From: JADZAI01 sp047602465
Lineage (GTDB): Bacteria; Pseudomonadota; Alphaproteobacteria; Micropepsales; Micropepsaceae
Length of the DNA: 64,000 nt
Assembly (NCBI GenBank): GCA_047602465.1
Contig: JASGHF010000001.1
Span: forward strand, 2,232,001 to 2,296,000
Direction of reading: 5' to 3'
In this document: positions 1-9,203 of the stretch, in pieces
Layout of the letters: every line of letters starts with the position of its first letter
Position numbering within the stretch: the stretch's first letter is position 1
The notes under the pieces: model-generated
What the model saw: only the letters and a program-made list of their open reading frames with translations
The model's database searches: none
What the model was told of the DNA's origin: nothing
Made by a program: the position numbers and the translations under genes

Positions 1-337
1 TCTTGGTGCCGGGGATCTTCTTCCGCGGATTTTCGAGGTAGTCGAACATCTCCTGTTCGGTCCAGGTGATGCCGGATTCCTTGTTGGGCTTTGAATAATT
101 GTAGCCTTCGACCGTGCCGGCCAGGCGGCCGATGACGCCATACAGCGTGGGTCCGATCTTGTTGTCGCCGGGCGCCGTGCTGTGGCAGGCGCGGCATTTT
201 GCGAACGACTTTTCGCCCGCGACCGGATCGCCCATCATCTTCTGGCCGTCGGCGCCGGTGATGTCGGTCGCGACCGGATCTGCCGCAGCACTCACCGTCA
301 GCGCCAGAAGTCCGGCAAGTCCAGCAATCAAACGCAT
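1..337 (-). CDS. Class I cytochrome c, C-terminus beyond window
   Basis: Read from ATG at 337 leftwards; the 3' end lies outside the window. Residues 1-19 form a signal peptide, so the protein is exported to the periplasm. The haem-attachment motif CRACH is at residues 48-52, followed by the usual class I order (GPTLYGV at 62-68, then the acidic helix before the distal Met region at the window edge). This matches small soluble electron carriers of the c2/c552 type. It is divergent from hemC, with about 140 bp between the starts. Family assignment is secure; the electron partners cannot be told from sequence. Confidence 0.88.
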   Translation of the reverse strand, partial: MRLIAGLAGLLALTVSAAADPVATDITGADGQKMMGDPVAGEKSFAKCRACHSTAPGDNKIGPTLYGVIGRLAGTVEGYNYSKPNKESGITWTEQEMFDYLENPRKKIPGTK

Positions 338-477
338 CTCGATCCCTCGTTGCATGATGTTCCGGCGTGGCCTTGTCTCGCTGGGGACCATACGCTTTAT
401 CTCGGTGCGCCGCGACACTGTTGGGGATCGCCCCGTGTGTCAAATTGACGGGAAAGGCAGTTCAGGATGGCGCGCGC

Positions 478-1410
478 GTGAGATCCTTTCGCATCGGAAC
501 GCGCGGCTCGCCGTTGGCGCTCGCGCAGGCGCATGAGACGGTCGCACGCCTGACGGCCGCGCAGGGATGGACGCCCGGCGAGGCGACCGCGCGGCTGGAG
601 ATCGTCGTCATCAAGACCAGCGGTGACCGGATCACCGACCGGCCACTCTCCGAGGCGGGCGGCAAGGGCCTCTTCGTCAAGGAGCTGGAAGAGGCGCTGT
701 TCGACGGGCGTGTCGATATGGCCGTGCATTCGATGAAGGATGTGCCGGGCGTTCTGCCGGATGGCCTGGTGATCGGCGCCGCCCTGCCGCGTGAGGATGC
801 GCGGGATGCGTTGATCGGCGCGGCGTCGGTCGAGGCGCTGGCGCAAGGCGCGCGGGTGGGAACGACAAGCCCGCGCCGGGCGGCGGCGCTTCTGAATCTC
901 AGACCGGACCTCAGAATCGTCCTGTTCCGCGGAAATGTGCAGACCCGTCTCGACAAACTGGCGCGCGGAGAAGCGGACGCGACGCTGCTGGCGATGGCAG
1001 GCCTCAACAGGCTGAATCTGCGGCCCGCGCTGGCGCCGCTGGCGGTAGATGCATTCCTGCCTGCCGCAGGACAGGGCGTCGTCGGTCTGGAGTGCCGGTC
1101 GGGCGACGGTGAGACCCTGGCGCTCGCCGCGTCGATCAACGACGTGCCGACCTCGGTCGCGCTTGCGGCCGAGCGAGCCTGTCTCGCCGCGCTCGACGGC
1201 TCGTGCCGCAGCGCCATCGCCATTCACGCGGCGCCGCAGCCGGACGGCACGCTGGATTTGTCGGCGGCCGTCTATGCGCTGGACGGTTCCCGATGCGAGA
1301 CCGCTCGTGTTGTCCTGCCCGCTGCGATGCAGGCCGATGCCGCGTTCTCGGCAGGCCATGCGCTCGGGTCGGCGTTGCGCGGCCGCGCTGCGGCGCTGCT
1401 GAACCTTTGA
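478..1410 (+). CDS. hemC: Hydroxymethylbilane synthase (porphobilinogen deaminase)
   Basis: Joins four porphobilinogen units into hydroxymethylbilane in tetrapyrrole synthesis. The protein opens with the family signature RIGTRGSPLALAQA and has Cys243 in the segment LDGSCRS, the position that carries the dipyrromethane cofactor. I chose GTG 478 because AGGA at 464-467 is a well-placed ribosome site and the conserved N-terminus begins at once; this gives 310 aa, the normal family length. A longer frame back to 367 is open but adds about 37 non-family residues. It is transcribed away from the cytochrome c gene. Confidence 0.95.
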   Translation: MRSFRIGTRGSPLALAQAHETVARLTAAQGWTPGEATARLEIVVIKTSGDRITDRPLSEAGGKGLFVKELEEALFDGRVDMAVHSMKDVPGVLPDGLVIGAALPREDARDALIGAASVEALAQGARVGTTSPRRAAALLNLRPDLRIVLFRGNVQTRLDKLARGEADATLLAMAGLNRLNLRPALAPLAVDAFLPAAGQGVVGLECRSGDGETLALAASINDVPTSVALAAERACLAALDGSCRSAIAIHAAPQPDGTLDLSAAVYALDGSRCETARVVLPAAMQADAAFSAGHALGSALRGRAAALLNL

Positions 1411-1509
1411 GGCGTTCCTGCGTTTGTTGCTGTTTCATCAACTCAATTGACAATATCGAGCTGACCTCATCGCCTCGGCCAGGATGAGGGAAAGAGCGGG
1501 AGCAGACGC

Positions 1510-2718
1510 GTGAAGGCGCTTGAGAACCTGACCGTACTGGACCTGACGCATATGCTTTCCGGCCCGTACGGCACGCTTTTGCTGGCCGATCTCGGCGCGC
1601 GGACGATCAAGGTGGAGCCGCCGGGCAAGGGAGAAGGCACCCGCCGTCTTCTGGAGAATGCGCCTGAGTTTTCGCGTGACGGGATGGGCGCATATTTCCT
1701 CACGCTCAACCGGAACAAGCAAAGCGTTGCGATCGATCTGAAGACCGAGGCTGGGCTGAAGCTTTTCTATCGGCTGGTCGAAAAGGCCGACATCGTGGTC
1801 AGCAATTTCGGCGCGGGCGTCACCGAGCGGTTGAAGATCGACTATGCGCGGCTGTCGGCCATCAATCCGCGCATCATCACCTGCGCGATCTCGGGGTTCG
1901 GCGAAACCGGCCCGCTGCCGAACCGACCGGCCTTCGATCTCGTGGCGCAAGGCATGGGCGGCGGCATGTCGCTGACCGGGCACGCCGACGGCGAGCCGCT
2001 GCGGGCGGGCATTCCGATCGGCGATCTTGCGGGCGGCATGTTCGGGACGATCGGCGTTCTCGCCGCTGTCGAGGCGCGACACACGACCGGGCGGGGGCAG
2101 CATATCGACATATCGATGTTCGACGCGCAGCTCTCGCTGCTCAACTATATGGGCACGATGTATCTGATGTCGGGCATCTCGCCGGGGCGCAGCGGCAACG
2201 GGCATTTCGTGCATGTGCCCTACGACACGTTCCGCACGACGACGCGGCACCTGATCGTGGCGGTGATCGCGGACAGCGGTTGGGCCAATCTCGTCGCGCT
2301 GTTGGGTGACGAAGCGCTGACCAATCCGCTTTTCGCCGATCAGCGCGGGCGGTTCGCGAACAAGGCGTTTATCGTGGAGCGGGTGCAGGCGGCTTTCGCG
2401 CGCGAAAGCTGCGAGCATTGGTTGGCGGCGCTTGCCAAGGCGCAGGTGCCGGCGGCGCCCGTGAACGAGTTGAGCCATGCCTTTGCGGACCCGCAGGCAC
2501 TGGCGCGGCAGATGCGGGTGAGCGTGCCGCTGGACAGCGGCGGGGTGGTGGACCAGCCTGGAAATCCGGTGAAATTGTCGGAGACCTACGAGGACAGTTT
2601 CACGCCGCCGCCGGCCGTTGGGCGGGATACGGCGGCGGTTCTGCGTGAGGTTCTGGGGCTGGATGAGGCGGAAATCCGACAGCTTGCGGCGCAGGGTGTC
2701 GTTGGAGTGGCGGCGTGA
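1510..2718 (+). CDS. CaiB/BaiF-type (class III) CoA-transferase
   Basis: A 402-aa enzyme of the family that moves CoA between carboxylic acids through an aspartyl-CoA intermediate. The N-terminus has LDLTHMLSGPYGTLLLADLG and KVEPPGKGEGTR, both typical; Asp205 in DISMFDAQ is the likely catalytic residue. GTG start with GGGAG upstream. Its stop overlaps the next gene (HMG-CoA lyase family) by four bases, so the two are translationally coupled. By analogy with succinyl-CoA:dicarboxylate CoA-transferases, it may activate a branched dicarboxylate that the lyase then cleaves. That substrate is inference. Confidence 0.88.
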   Translation: MKALENLTVLDLTHMLSGPYGTLLLADLGARTIKVEPPGKGEGTRRLLENAPEFSRDGMGAYFLTLNRNKQSVAIDLKTEAGLKLFYRLVEKADIVVSNFGAGVTERLKIDYARLSAINPRIITCAISGFGETGPLPNRPAFDLVAQGMGGGMSLTGHADGEPLRAGIPIGDLAGGMFGTIGVLAAVEARHTTGRGQHIDISMFDAQLSLLNYMGTMYLMSGISPGRSGNGHFVHVPYDTFRTTTRHLIVAVIADSGWANLVALLGDEALTNPLFADQRGRFANKAFIVERVQAAFARESCEHWLAALAKAQVPAAPVNELSHAFADPQALARQMRVSVPLDSGGVVDQPGNPVKLSETYEDSFTPPPAVGRDTAAVLREVLGLDEAEIRQLAAQGVVGVAA

Positions 2719-3617
2719 CGGCGATCGAGATCATCGAGGTCGGGCCGCGTGACGGTCTGCAGAACCAGGCGGAAACGCTGGGCACCGCCGACAAGATCGA
2801 CTTTATCGAGCGGTTGATCGGGGCGGGTGCGAAACGGCTGGAAATCGCCAGTTTCGTGAACCCGGCGCGGGTGCCGCAGATGGCCGATGCGGAGGCGGTT
2901 ATCGCCCGCATTCCGGCCCGGACGGGCGTGACGCGGGTGGGTCTGGTGCTGAACCTGCGCGGTGTCGAACGGGCTATCGCCAGCGGTATCGATGAGATCG
3001 GTGTGGTGGCGGTGGCGAGCGATATCTTCGGCGTCAGAAACCAGAAACAGACCAGCGCCGAGTCCGTCGAAATGGCGGTGGCGGCGATCGAAAAGGCGCG
3101 TGATGCTGGCGTGCCGGCGCAGGTGACGATCGCCACCGCGTTCGGGTGTCCGTTCGAGGGCGAGGTGCCGGCGGCGCGTGTCGCCGGAATGGCCCGGCGG
3201 CTGGCGGCGGCCGGCCCGACCGAAATCGCCCTGGCCGATACGATCGGGGTGGCGGTGCCGGCTGAGGTGGAGCGGCTGTTCCGGATGGTGGCCGAGGCGG
3301 TGCCGGGGATGCCCCTGAGGGCGCATTTTCACAACACGCGCAATACCGGCATCGCCAACGCGCTGAAGGCCCTCGAGTGCGGCGTGACGCGGCTGGATGC
3401 GAGCGCGGGCGGGATCGGCGGGTGTCCGTTCGCGCCGCGCGCGACGGGCAATATCGGCACCGAAGATCTGGTCTATGCGCTGGAGCGCAGCGGTGTCGGA
3501 ACCGGGTTCGATCTTGAGAAGCTGACGGCGCTCGCGCCCTGGCTGGCCGGAAAACTGAAGATCGCCGAGGTGCCGGCGATGCTGAGCCGGGCCGGCGGGT
3601 TTCCCAAAGGCGGTTGA
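2715..3617 (+). CDS. Hydroxymethylglutaryl-CoA lyase family protein
   Basis: A 300-aa DRE-TIM/HMGL-like lyase that cleaves 3-hydroxy-3-methylglutaryl-CoA, or a close analogue such as citramalyl-CoA, to a ketone or keto acid plus acetyl-CoA. Visible motifs: VGPRDGLQNQ near residue 9 (catalytic Arg-Asp pair), the metal-binding HFHNT, and the signature ASAGGIGGCPFA with Cys237. GTG start overlaps the CoA-transferase stop. A strong hairpin terminator sits directly on the stop codon, so this ends the two-gene operon. Leucine or itaconate-type degradation is plausible; the exact substrate is not fixed by sequence. Confidence 0.9.
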   Translation: MTAIEIIEVGPRDGLQNQAETLGTADKIDFIERLIGAGAKRLEIASFVNPARVPQMADAEAVIARIPARTGVTRVGLVLNLRGVERAIASGIDEIGVVAVASDIFGVRNQKQTSAESVEMAVAAIEKARDAGVPAQVTIATAFGCPFEGEVPAARVAGMARRLAAAGPTEIALADTIGVAVPAEVERLFRMVAEAVPGMPLRAHFHNTRNTGIANALKALECGVTRLDASAGGIGGCPFAPRATGNIGTEDLVYALERSGVGTGFDLEKLTALAPWLAGKLKIAEVPAMLSRAGGFPKGG

Positions 3618-3646
3618 GGCCGGGGCGCAGGCCTCAGCATTTTTTT
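3615..3646 (+). terminator. Rho-independent terminator of the CoA-transferase/lyase operon
   Basis: TGAGGCC (3615-3621) and GGCCTCA (3630-3636) form a perfect 7-bp stem with an 8-nt loop, followed by GCA and seven T residues. The left arm includes the stop codon of the lyase gene. Confidence 0.85.
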
Positions 3647-3758
3647 CTGCAGGAAAGCCTGCGGCACATCATCGAACCAGAAAAAGCCCTGCAGCAGGGG
3701 AACGATGAGGAAGCGGGCCTCTTTCATGCGGCCTGCGTGGCCGTTCCGATTCCGGACC

Positions 3759-4437
3759 CTAGCCGTCGAAGCCGACGAAGACGGTCGCCTCGGCGACGCT
3801 CTTGCGGGTCGAGACGACGGCGTTGGCGGGGAAGGTTTCGTCAGGCCAGCCGAGCGCGATGCTCTTCATGATGACCTGGTTCTTCGGCGATCCCGGCATG
3901 CTCGCGCACCACCGGCGACTGCATGATGCCCTGGCTGTTGATGACGGCGCCGAGGCCGCGCGACCATGCGGCGTTGACGAGGGCGGTCGCGACCGCGCCG
4001 CAATCGAACGGCGCGTCGTCGCTGCCGTGCAGGGCGCGGTCATAGGTGACGATGATGCAGACCGGCGCGTCGAACTGGCGGAAGCCGCGCAGCACCCAGT
4101 CCTGACGCTTCTCCTTGTCGTCGCGGGCGATGTCCATGGCGGCGAAGAGCTGTTTGGCGACCCCGATCTGGCGTTCGCGGTGGACGCCTTCGAATGCGCC
4201 GCCGATGCGGAACTCGCGCGAATGGGGCACGCCGGCGATGTTGCGTTCGGTGTTGCCGGCGCGGATGCGGTCCAGCGGTTCGCCGGCGATGACGTAGAAA
4301 TTCCACGGCTGCACGTTCATCGAGGACGGCGCGCGCATGGCGAGGCCGATGATCTCCTCGATCAGCGCCCGCGGCACAGGATCGGGCTTGTAGCCGCGAA
4401 TGCTGCGCCGCCCGAGAATGACATCGTCGAATTGCAT
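3759..4437 (-). pseudogene. Nitroreductase family protein, frameshifted near its C-terminus
   Basis: FMN-dependent nitroreductase: the start MQFDDVILGRRSIRGYKPDPV and APSSMNVQPWNFYV give the usual FMN/NADPH-binding N-terminus. The frame breaks at about 3886-3888: the first frame ends in the unrelated GIAEEPGHHEE, while the conserved end PKNQVIMKSIALGWPDETFPAN continues one frame over to TAG at 3759-3761. Removing one G (minus strand) restores a full protein of about 225 aa. ATG 4437 was chosen because conserved sequence begins there. It is divergent from the AraC regulator, which may control it. A base-calling error is an alternative to true inactivation. Confidence 0.8.
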
Positions 4438-4592
4438 GGCCGGACTCTGGATGAAATGGCGGTCTTCCGGTGTTAGCCCGATTGCGGCGCGCCGTCGACA
4501 GAACCCCGCCTTGTGCGCCGAAACCGAAGCTTTCAGCCTGCTGTGTCTTCCCGCATAGTCCGGGCGGTTCAATTTCCGGATTTTCCGTTTCG

Positions 4593-5549
4593 ATGTCGTT
4601 CGCCGAAATCGAGTTCTCGCCCCGGACGCTGCCCGATGGAGATCCCATCGAGGTCATGAAGGACTATGTCGGGCGGGAGCTGATCCGTCTCGATATCGAC
4701 CTGCCCGAGGCGGATGCGCGGCTGGACTACAGGCTGGGTCTGCATGTCAGCCCGTCGGCGCAATGGGGGCACTGGTCGACCGTTCCGGTGGTCTATGAGC
4801 GCTCCGCCGATCTGCTGGATGACGGCAATGACGACGTGATGGCGGCGATCGTCGACGGCCCGATCGTGATGCGCGCGCCGGGGGTCGAGGATTTTGTGGT
4901 CGAGAAAGGGCAGATGCTGCTGTTCTCGCAAGCGCGCCGCTTCCAGTACGCGCTGCCCAGGACGACGCGCGGATGGTCGATCCGCCTGCCGCACAGCCTG
5001 GTGAAGGCGTTGACGCCGGATATCGGCGAGGCTCCGCTGCGGGCCATTGCGGCGGATGCGCCGGGTCTGATCCTCCTGAAATCCTATCTCAGGGCGACGG
5101 CGCTGGAGCGTTTCGAGGCGCCCGATATCTGCGACATGGCGGGGCGGCACCTGAAAGACCTTGTCGCGCTGGCCATCAGGGGCAGGGAGCGGCGGCCGCC
5201 CGAAGCCCTGCAGGGCGCCGTCTCGGTCGCGCGCCGCAGGGCGATCGAAGCGGACATGCTCGCTCATCTTCACATGCCCGATCTCGACCTTGCCTGGATC
5301 GCGGCGCGTCAGGGCGTCAGCCCCCGGCATGTCCAGCGGCTGTTCGAGGCGGAGGGGCGCAGCTTCTCCGAAGTTTTGCGCGCGCTGCGGCTGGAGAAGG
5401 CTGCGGCCATGCTGGCCGATCGCCGCCATGACCACCGCACCGTTCTTTCAATCGCCATGGATGCGGGATTTGCGGACGCGCCCGGATTCAACCGCAGCTT
5501 CAAGCGCCATTTCGGCTTCACGCCCGGCGAACTGCGCCCGCGCCGCTGA
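4593..5549 (+). CDS. AraC family transcriptional regulator
   Basis: A 318-aa regulator with an N-terminal ligand-sensing region of AraC-binding-like type (about residues 15-190) and a C-terminal double helix-turn-helix (about residues 220-315) with LDLAWIAARQGVSPRHVQRLF and the second-helix signature DAGFADAPGFNRSFKRHFG. ATG 4593 precedes the conserved region; the frame is open further back to 4470 but those residues look non-coding and overlap the divergent nitroreductase 5' region. The head-to-head arrangement suggests it regulates that gene or itself; the ligand is unknown. Confidence 0.88.
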   Translation: MSFAEIEFSPRTLPDGDPIEVMKDYVGRELIRLDIDLPEADARLDYRLGLHVSPSAQWGHWSTVPVVYERSADLLDDGNDDVMAAIVDGPIVMRAPGVEDFVVEKGQMLLFSQARRFQYALPRTTRGWSIRLPHSLVKALTPDIGEAPLRAIAADAPGLILLKSYLRATALERFEAPDICDMAGRHLKDLVALAIRGRERRPPEALQGAVSVARRRAIEADMLAHLHMPDLDLAWIAARQGVSPRHVQRLFEAEGRSFSEVLRALRLEKAAAMLADRRHDHRTVLSIAMDAGFADAPGFNRSFKRHFGFTPGELRPRR

Positions 5550-5666
5550 AGAGCGCGCATGTCGTCTGGCGCAAAGCCGGGCGTCGTCCAGCGAAAAGAT
5601 CGGCGTATTTCCGCGTGTTAGACGCGTGCGACCGGCCGTGGGGGCCGTTGCATACGAGGAACTTAC

Positions 5667-8600
5667 GTGGTCCGCGCCGCATCCGCCGCATTGTCTTTTG
5701 TCCTGCCTGTTCGCCGCGGGGTCGTGACGGCTGCGCTGCTCTGTTCGGCGGCGCCCGGCGCGCTGGCGGCCAACTGGGTCGCCGATGGCGGCAACTGGAG
5801 TGGGTATTGGGACAATCCCGCTCATTGGAGCACCGGGACCGTGCCGGGCAGCGCCACGCCGGTCGTCATCGGGCCGACCAGTGCGCTGATCCAGATCGAC
5901 ACGCCGAGCGACGCGCTGTCGGTGCAGCTGCTGGGCGGGTCGCAGATCATCTTCTATTCCGGGGGCAATCTGGTCGTCGGGCAGGATTTCTATGCCGATG
6001 GCAACAATGTTCGCGTCACGGTCCAGAACTCAGGGACTTATCTGAATATCGGGGGCGAGCTGACGCTCGGCTCGGTGACCAGCTTCGTCGTCGAGAACGA
6101 GGCAGAACTGATCACGCGCGGGGCGGTGATCGGCGAACTGGCCGGGCAGCAGGCCGGTGTGGGCCTCTTCGACGGCGCGCATTGGGAGAACTTCGCCTCC
6201 AGTCTGGTCGTCGGACAAGGCGGGCGGGGCTATATCACGGTGGCGAGCGGCAGCTCGCTGGAAACCGGCAGCCTGACGATCGGCAATGGCGATGCGGAGA
6301 GCGATGTCCGCCTGAGCGGCGCGGGCAGCTCGATCGAGGTGACCGACACGACCATCGTCGGCGGCACCGGCGAAGGCGAACTCACCATCCAGGGCGGCAA
6401 CTTCAGCACCGGCTTTCTGACGGTCGGAGATGCGGCGGGATCGTCGGGCTCGGTCGCGGTGCGGGACAGTTTCAACGCTGACGGCTCGCTGGTGAGCTAT
6501 GGCGCGATCCGCATCGGCGCGGCGGGGTTCGGCGAGCTGATCATCGAAAGCGGTGGCGGCGTCGGGACGCTGAGCGAGATGATCGTGGGCGAAAGCACGA
6601 CGGGCGATGGCGCGATTTCGATCTCGGGTGCGGACTCGCGGCTGGGCGTGCTGGGCTTCGTCGAGATCGGCGATGAAGGTACGGGGCTGCTGACGGTCTC
6701 GGATGGCGGGCTGTTCGGGGCGAGCCACTATGTGACGCTAGGGCACGAGGAGAGCGGCGACGGCACGGTGATCGTGACAGGCGCGCGCTGGGAGCAGGAC
6801 GGCCTTGGCGTGCTGATCGTCGGCGGCAAGGGTCGCGGACGTTTCACGCTCGACGACAGTACGGCGCAGGTCAACGCCTTCACGCTCGGCGACTACGAGA
6901 GCGGCGATGGCGGGGTGACGCTGACCAACGGCTCGACGATGAATATCGCGACCAGCGGACTGACGCTCGGCTATGAGGGCCGGGGCAGCGTCCGCGTCGA
7001 GGGCGGCAGTATCCTGACCATCGGCGGCGGGCTGAGGCTTGCGACGGCCCATGAAACGGGATGGGGCGAGCTGATCGTTTCGGGCCCGTATAGCCGCGTT
7101 TCGGTCACCGACGACGTGACGCTGATCGGCAATAGCGGCGAGGGCCGCGTGCAGGTCGAGGCAGGGGCGCGGCTGGAGACAGGTGATTTCCGTGCCGGAA
7201 GCACTGCGACAGGGTCGGGCATCCTGTCCGTGACGGACGACAACTCGGTCTGGCAGGCGACGGGCAATGCCTGGTTCGGCGGCGAGGGCGACGCGGAACT
7301 CGTTCTGGTGGACGGGGGCGTCGCCCTCGTCAGCGGCGACCTGGAGTTCGGCAATGTCGGGGGCGGCGGCCGCGGCACGGTTTCGGTATCCAATGCCGGT
7401 GCGCTGATCGGCGGCAACCTGACCCAGCATGCGAACAGCACCTACAACTACATTATCGGCGACGGGCCGGCGGCGGGCGGCGCATTGCTGGTCGGCGGGA
7501 CTGCGACGATCGTGGCCGGCGCGCAGCTGTCGATCGGGTTCGACGGCGCAGTGCAGGACGGCGATACGTTCCTGGTGCTCGATACCGAAGGCGGCGTCAC
7601 AGGCGCCTATACGCTGATCAATGGCGGGCAGATCACCGCGTTCCTGTCGGTCGATGCGGTCTATGATCCGCTGAGCGTATCGCTGGTGGTGAGCGCGGCG
7701 GCGTTCGCGAGCGTCGCCCAGACCTTCAACCAGGCGGCGACCGCGGACGGGCTGGAGTCGCTCGGCGATGGCGATCCGCTCCATGACGTGATCGTCAATA
7801 TCGCGACCGAGGCGGAGGCGCGTTTCGCGTTCGACCAGTTGTCGGGCGAAGCGCATGCGTCGCTGAAATCGGCGCTGATCGAGGATATCCGTTTCGTGCG
7901 CGACGCGGCGAATGCGCGCCTCAGGGCCGCGCCTGACGGCGGCGCGGGGATATGGGGTCAGGCGTTCGGAGCCTGGGGCGACCGGGACAGCGACGGCAAT
8001 GCCGCGCATCTGTCGCACGATACGGCAGGGGCGCTGATCGGCGTCGACACGCGCGCCGGCGGCTGGCGCATCGGCTTGCTCGCCGGATACAGCCGCCTGG
8101 ATCTCGACGTGAAGGACCGCGCCTCGTCGGGCACATCGGACGCCTATCACCTGGGTGTCTATGCCGGATCGGCATGGGGACGGATCGGCGTCCGCTCGGG
8201 CATCGCCTATAGCTGGCGTCAGGTCGAGATGGAGCGGGCAGTCGCCTTTCCGGGTTTCGCCGAAACCATCGTGAGCGACTACGACGCCGGGACGCTGCAG
8301 GCGTTCGGCGAGATCGGCTATCGCGCCGACCTCGCGCCGCAGACCTCGTTGGAGCCGTTCCTCAATCTCGCCCATGTCAGCCACCGTAGCGACGGCTTCG
8401 CCGAAACCGGCGGGCTGGCGGCGCTGTCGGCCGCAGCGCAGACGACGGATGTGACCTTCACGACGCTTGGCTTCCGGCTGTCGCATGGGTTCACGATCGG
8501 CGGGAGCGCTGCGTCGGCGTGGGGCATGGCTGGTTGGCGTCATGCCTTCGGCGACACGACGCCGATGGCGGCTCACGCCTTTGCGGGCGGAGACACCTTC

Positions 8601-8762
8601 ACTGTCGCCGGCGTGCCGCTTGACGAGGACGCCGCGCTGATCGAGATGGGGCTGGGCGTGCCGCTGTCGTCGCGGGCTTATTTAGGTTTCGCCTATTCCG
8701 GTCAGTTCGGTTTTGGTGCTACGGACCAAATCATCAAGACGCACTTCAACCTGGAATTCTGA
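5667..8762 (+). CDS. Autotransporter (type V secretion) with beta-helical repeat passenger
   Basis: A 1031-aa outer-membrane protein. Residues 1-34 form a signal peptide ending in APGALA. Residues of about 35-680 consist of many short beta-solenoid repeats of the form (I/L)xVGxxGxGxLTVxxGG, and residues of about 770-1031 form an autotransporter beta-barrel (start GIWGQAFGAWGDRDSDG) ending in the classical aromatic C-terminus LEF. GTG start with GAGGA six bases upstream. The next gene begins 10 bases after the stop, so it heads the operon of PqqD-like, kinase-like and glycosyltransferase genes. No protease triad or other catalytic motif was seen in the passenger, so an adhesin or surface-structure role is more likely than an enzyme. 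Confidence 0.87.
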   Translation: MVRAASAALSFVLPVRRGVVTAALLCSAAPGALAANWVADGGNWSGYWDNPAHWSTGTVPGSATPVVIGPTSALIQIDTPSDALSVQLLGGSQIIFYSGGNLVVGQDFYADGNNVRVTVQNSGTYLNIGGELTLGSVTSFVVENEAELITRGAVIGELAGQQAGVGLFDGAHWENFASSLVVGQGGRGYITVASGSSLETGSLTIGNGDAESDVRLSGAGSSIEVTDTTIVGGTGEGELTIQGGNFSTGFLTVGDAAGSSGSVAVRDSFNADGSLVSYGAIRIGAAGFGELIIESGGGVGTLSEMIVGESTTGDGAISISGADSRLGVLGFVEIGDEGTGLLTVSDGGLFGASHYVTLGHEESGDGTVIVTGARWEQDGLGVLIVGGKGRGRFTLDDSTAQVNAFTLGDYESGDGGVTLTNGSTMNIATSGLTLGYEGRGSVRVEGGSILTIGGGLRLATAHETGWGELIVSGPYSRVSVTDDVTLIGNSGEGRVQVEAGARLETGDFRAGSTATGSGILSVTDDNSVWQATGNAWFGGEGDAELVLVDGGVALVSGDLEFGNVGGGGRGTVSVSNAGALIGGNLTQHANSTYNYIIGDGPAAGGALLVGGTATIVAGAQLSIGFDGAVQDGDTFLVLDTEGGVTGAYTLINGGQITAFLSVDAVYDPLSVSLVVSAAAFASVAQTFNQAATADGLESLGDGDPLHDVIVNIATEAEARFAFDQLSGEAHASLKSALIEDIRFVRDAANARLRAAPDGGAGIWGQAFGAWGDRDSDGNAAHLSHDTAGALIGVDTRAGGWRIGLLAGYSRLDLDVKDRASSGTSDAYHLGVYAGSAWGRIGVRSGIAYSWRQVEMERAVAFPGFAETIVSDYDAGTLQAFGEIGYRADLAPQTSLEPFLNLAHVSHRSDGFAETGGLAALSAAAQTTDVTFTTLGFRLSHGFTIGGSAASAWGMAGWRHAFGDTTPMAAHAFAGGDTFTVAGVPLDEDAALIEMGLGVPLSSRAYLGFAYSGQFGFGATDQIIKTHFNLEF

Positions 8763-8771
8763 TCGGCCCTC

Positions 8772-9182
8772 ATGCTCGATACTGTCTATGAATTGAACCG
8801 GCCCGACGTGGTGACCGAAGCATTCGACGGCGAATTCGTCGTGCTGGATTTGTCGAGCGGCGTCTATTTCGCCTTTCAGGGCAGCGGCAACGCGATCTGG
8901 CAGGCGCTGGAGAGCGGGGTGCGGCCCCGGGCGCTGCTGGATGCGCTGCGCGCAGCCGGCAACGCGCATCACGATGCGGTGCTGGCGTTCATCGAGGCGC
9001 TGGTCGCGGCGCAGCTGATTCGGCCCGCCGGCGATCAGGCTGCTGCGGCGGCGCTGCTGCCCAGCATCGACCTGGCCCCGGTGCTGGAGCGATTCGACGA
9101 TCTCGCCGAGCTGATCCTCGCCGATCCCATCCACGACGCTGACGCCGATCGCGGCTGGCCGCTGATGGCGGGAGCAAAATAG
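8772..9182 (+). CDS. PqqD family (RRE-type) protein
   Basis: A 136-aa protein whose first 90 residues match the PqqD/RiPP-recognition-element fold: VVTEAFDGEFVVLDLSSGVYFAFQGSGNAIWQAL and a second helical part ending FIEALVAAQLI. Such proteins bind leader peptides or act as small partners in modification clusters. It is followed in the same frame, after one TAG codon, by the HPr-kinase-like gene. PqqD-like, HPr-kinase-like and nucleotidyltransferase genes are grouped this way near lasso-peptide and polysaccharide clusters, but no asparagine-synthase, transglutaminase or precursor gene is visible here. Its actual partner is therefore unknown. Confidence 0.8.
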   Translation: MLDTVYELNRPDVVTEAFDGEFVVLDLSSGVYFAFQGSGNAIWQALESGVRPRALLDALRAAGNAHHDAVLAFIEALVAAQLIRPAGDQAAAAALLPSIDLAPVLERFDDLAELILADPIHDADADRGWPLMAGAK

Positions 9183-9203
9183 ATCGCTGCCCTGTCCGAC
9201 ATT

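Noticed and set aside
397..1359. Long minus-strand frame opposite hemC
   Set aside because: Shadow frame of GC-rich coding DNA; Arg-rich composition with no family features, while the plus strand encodes a clear HemC.
3614..3926. Small plus-strand frames between the lyase terminator and the nitroreductase
   Set aside because: They overlap a strong terminator and the nitroreductase C-terminus and show no coding signature.
6738..8576. 612-codon minus-strand frame opposite the autotransporter
   Set aside because: Antisense shadow of the repeat-rich passenger; the plus-strand protein has signal peptide, repeats and barrel.
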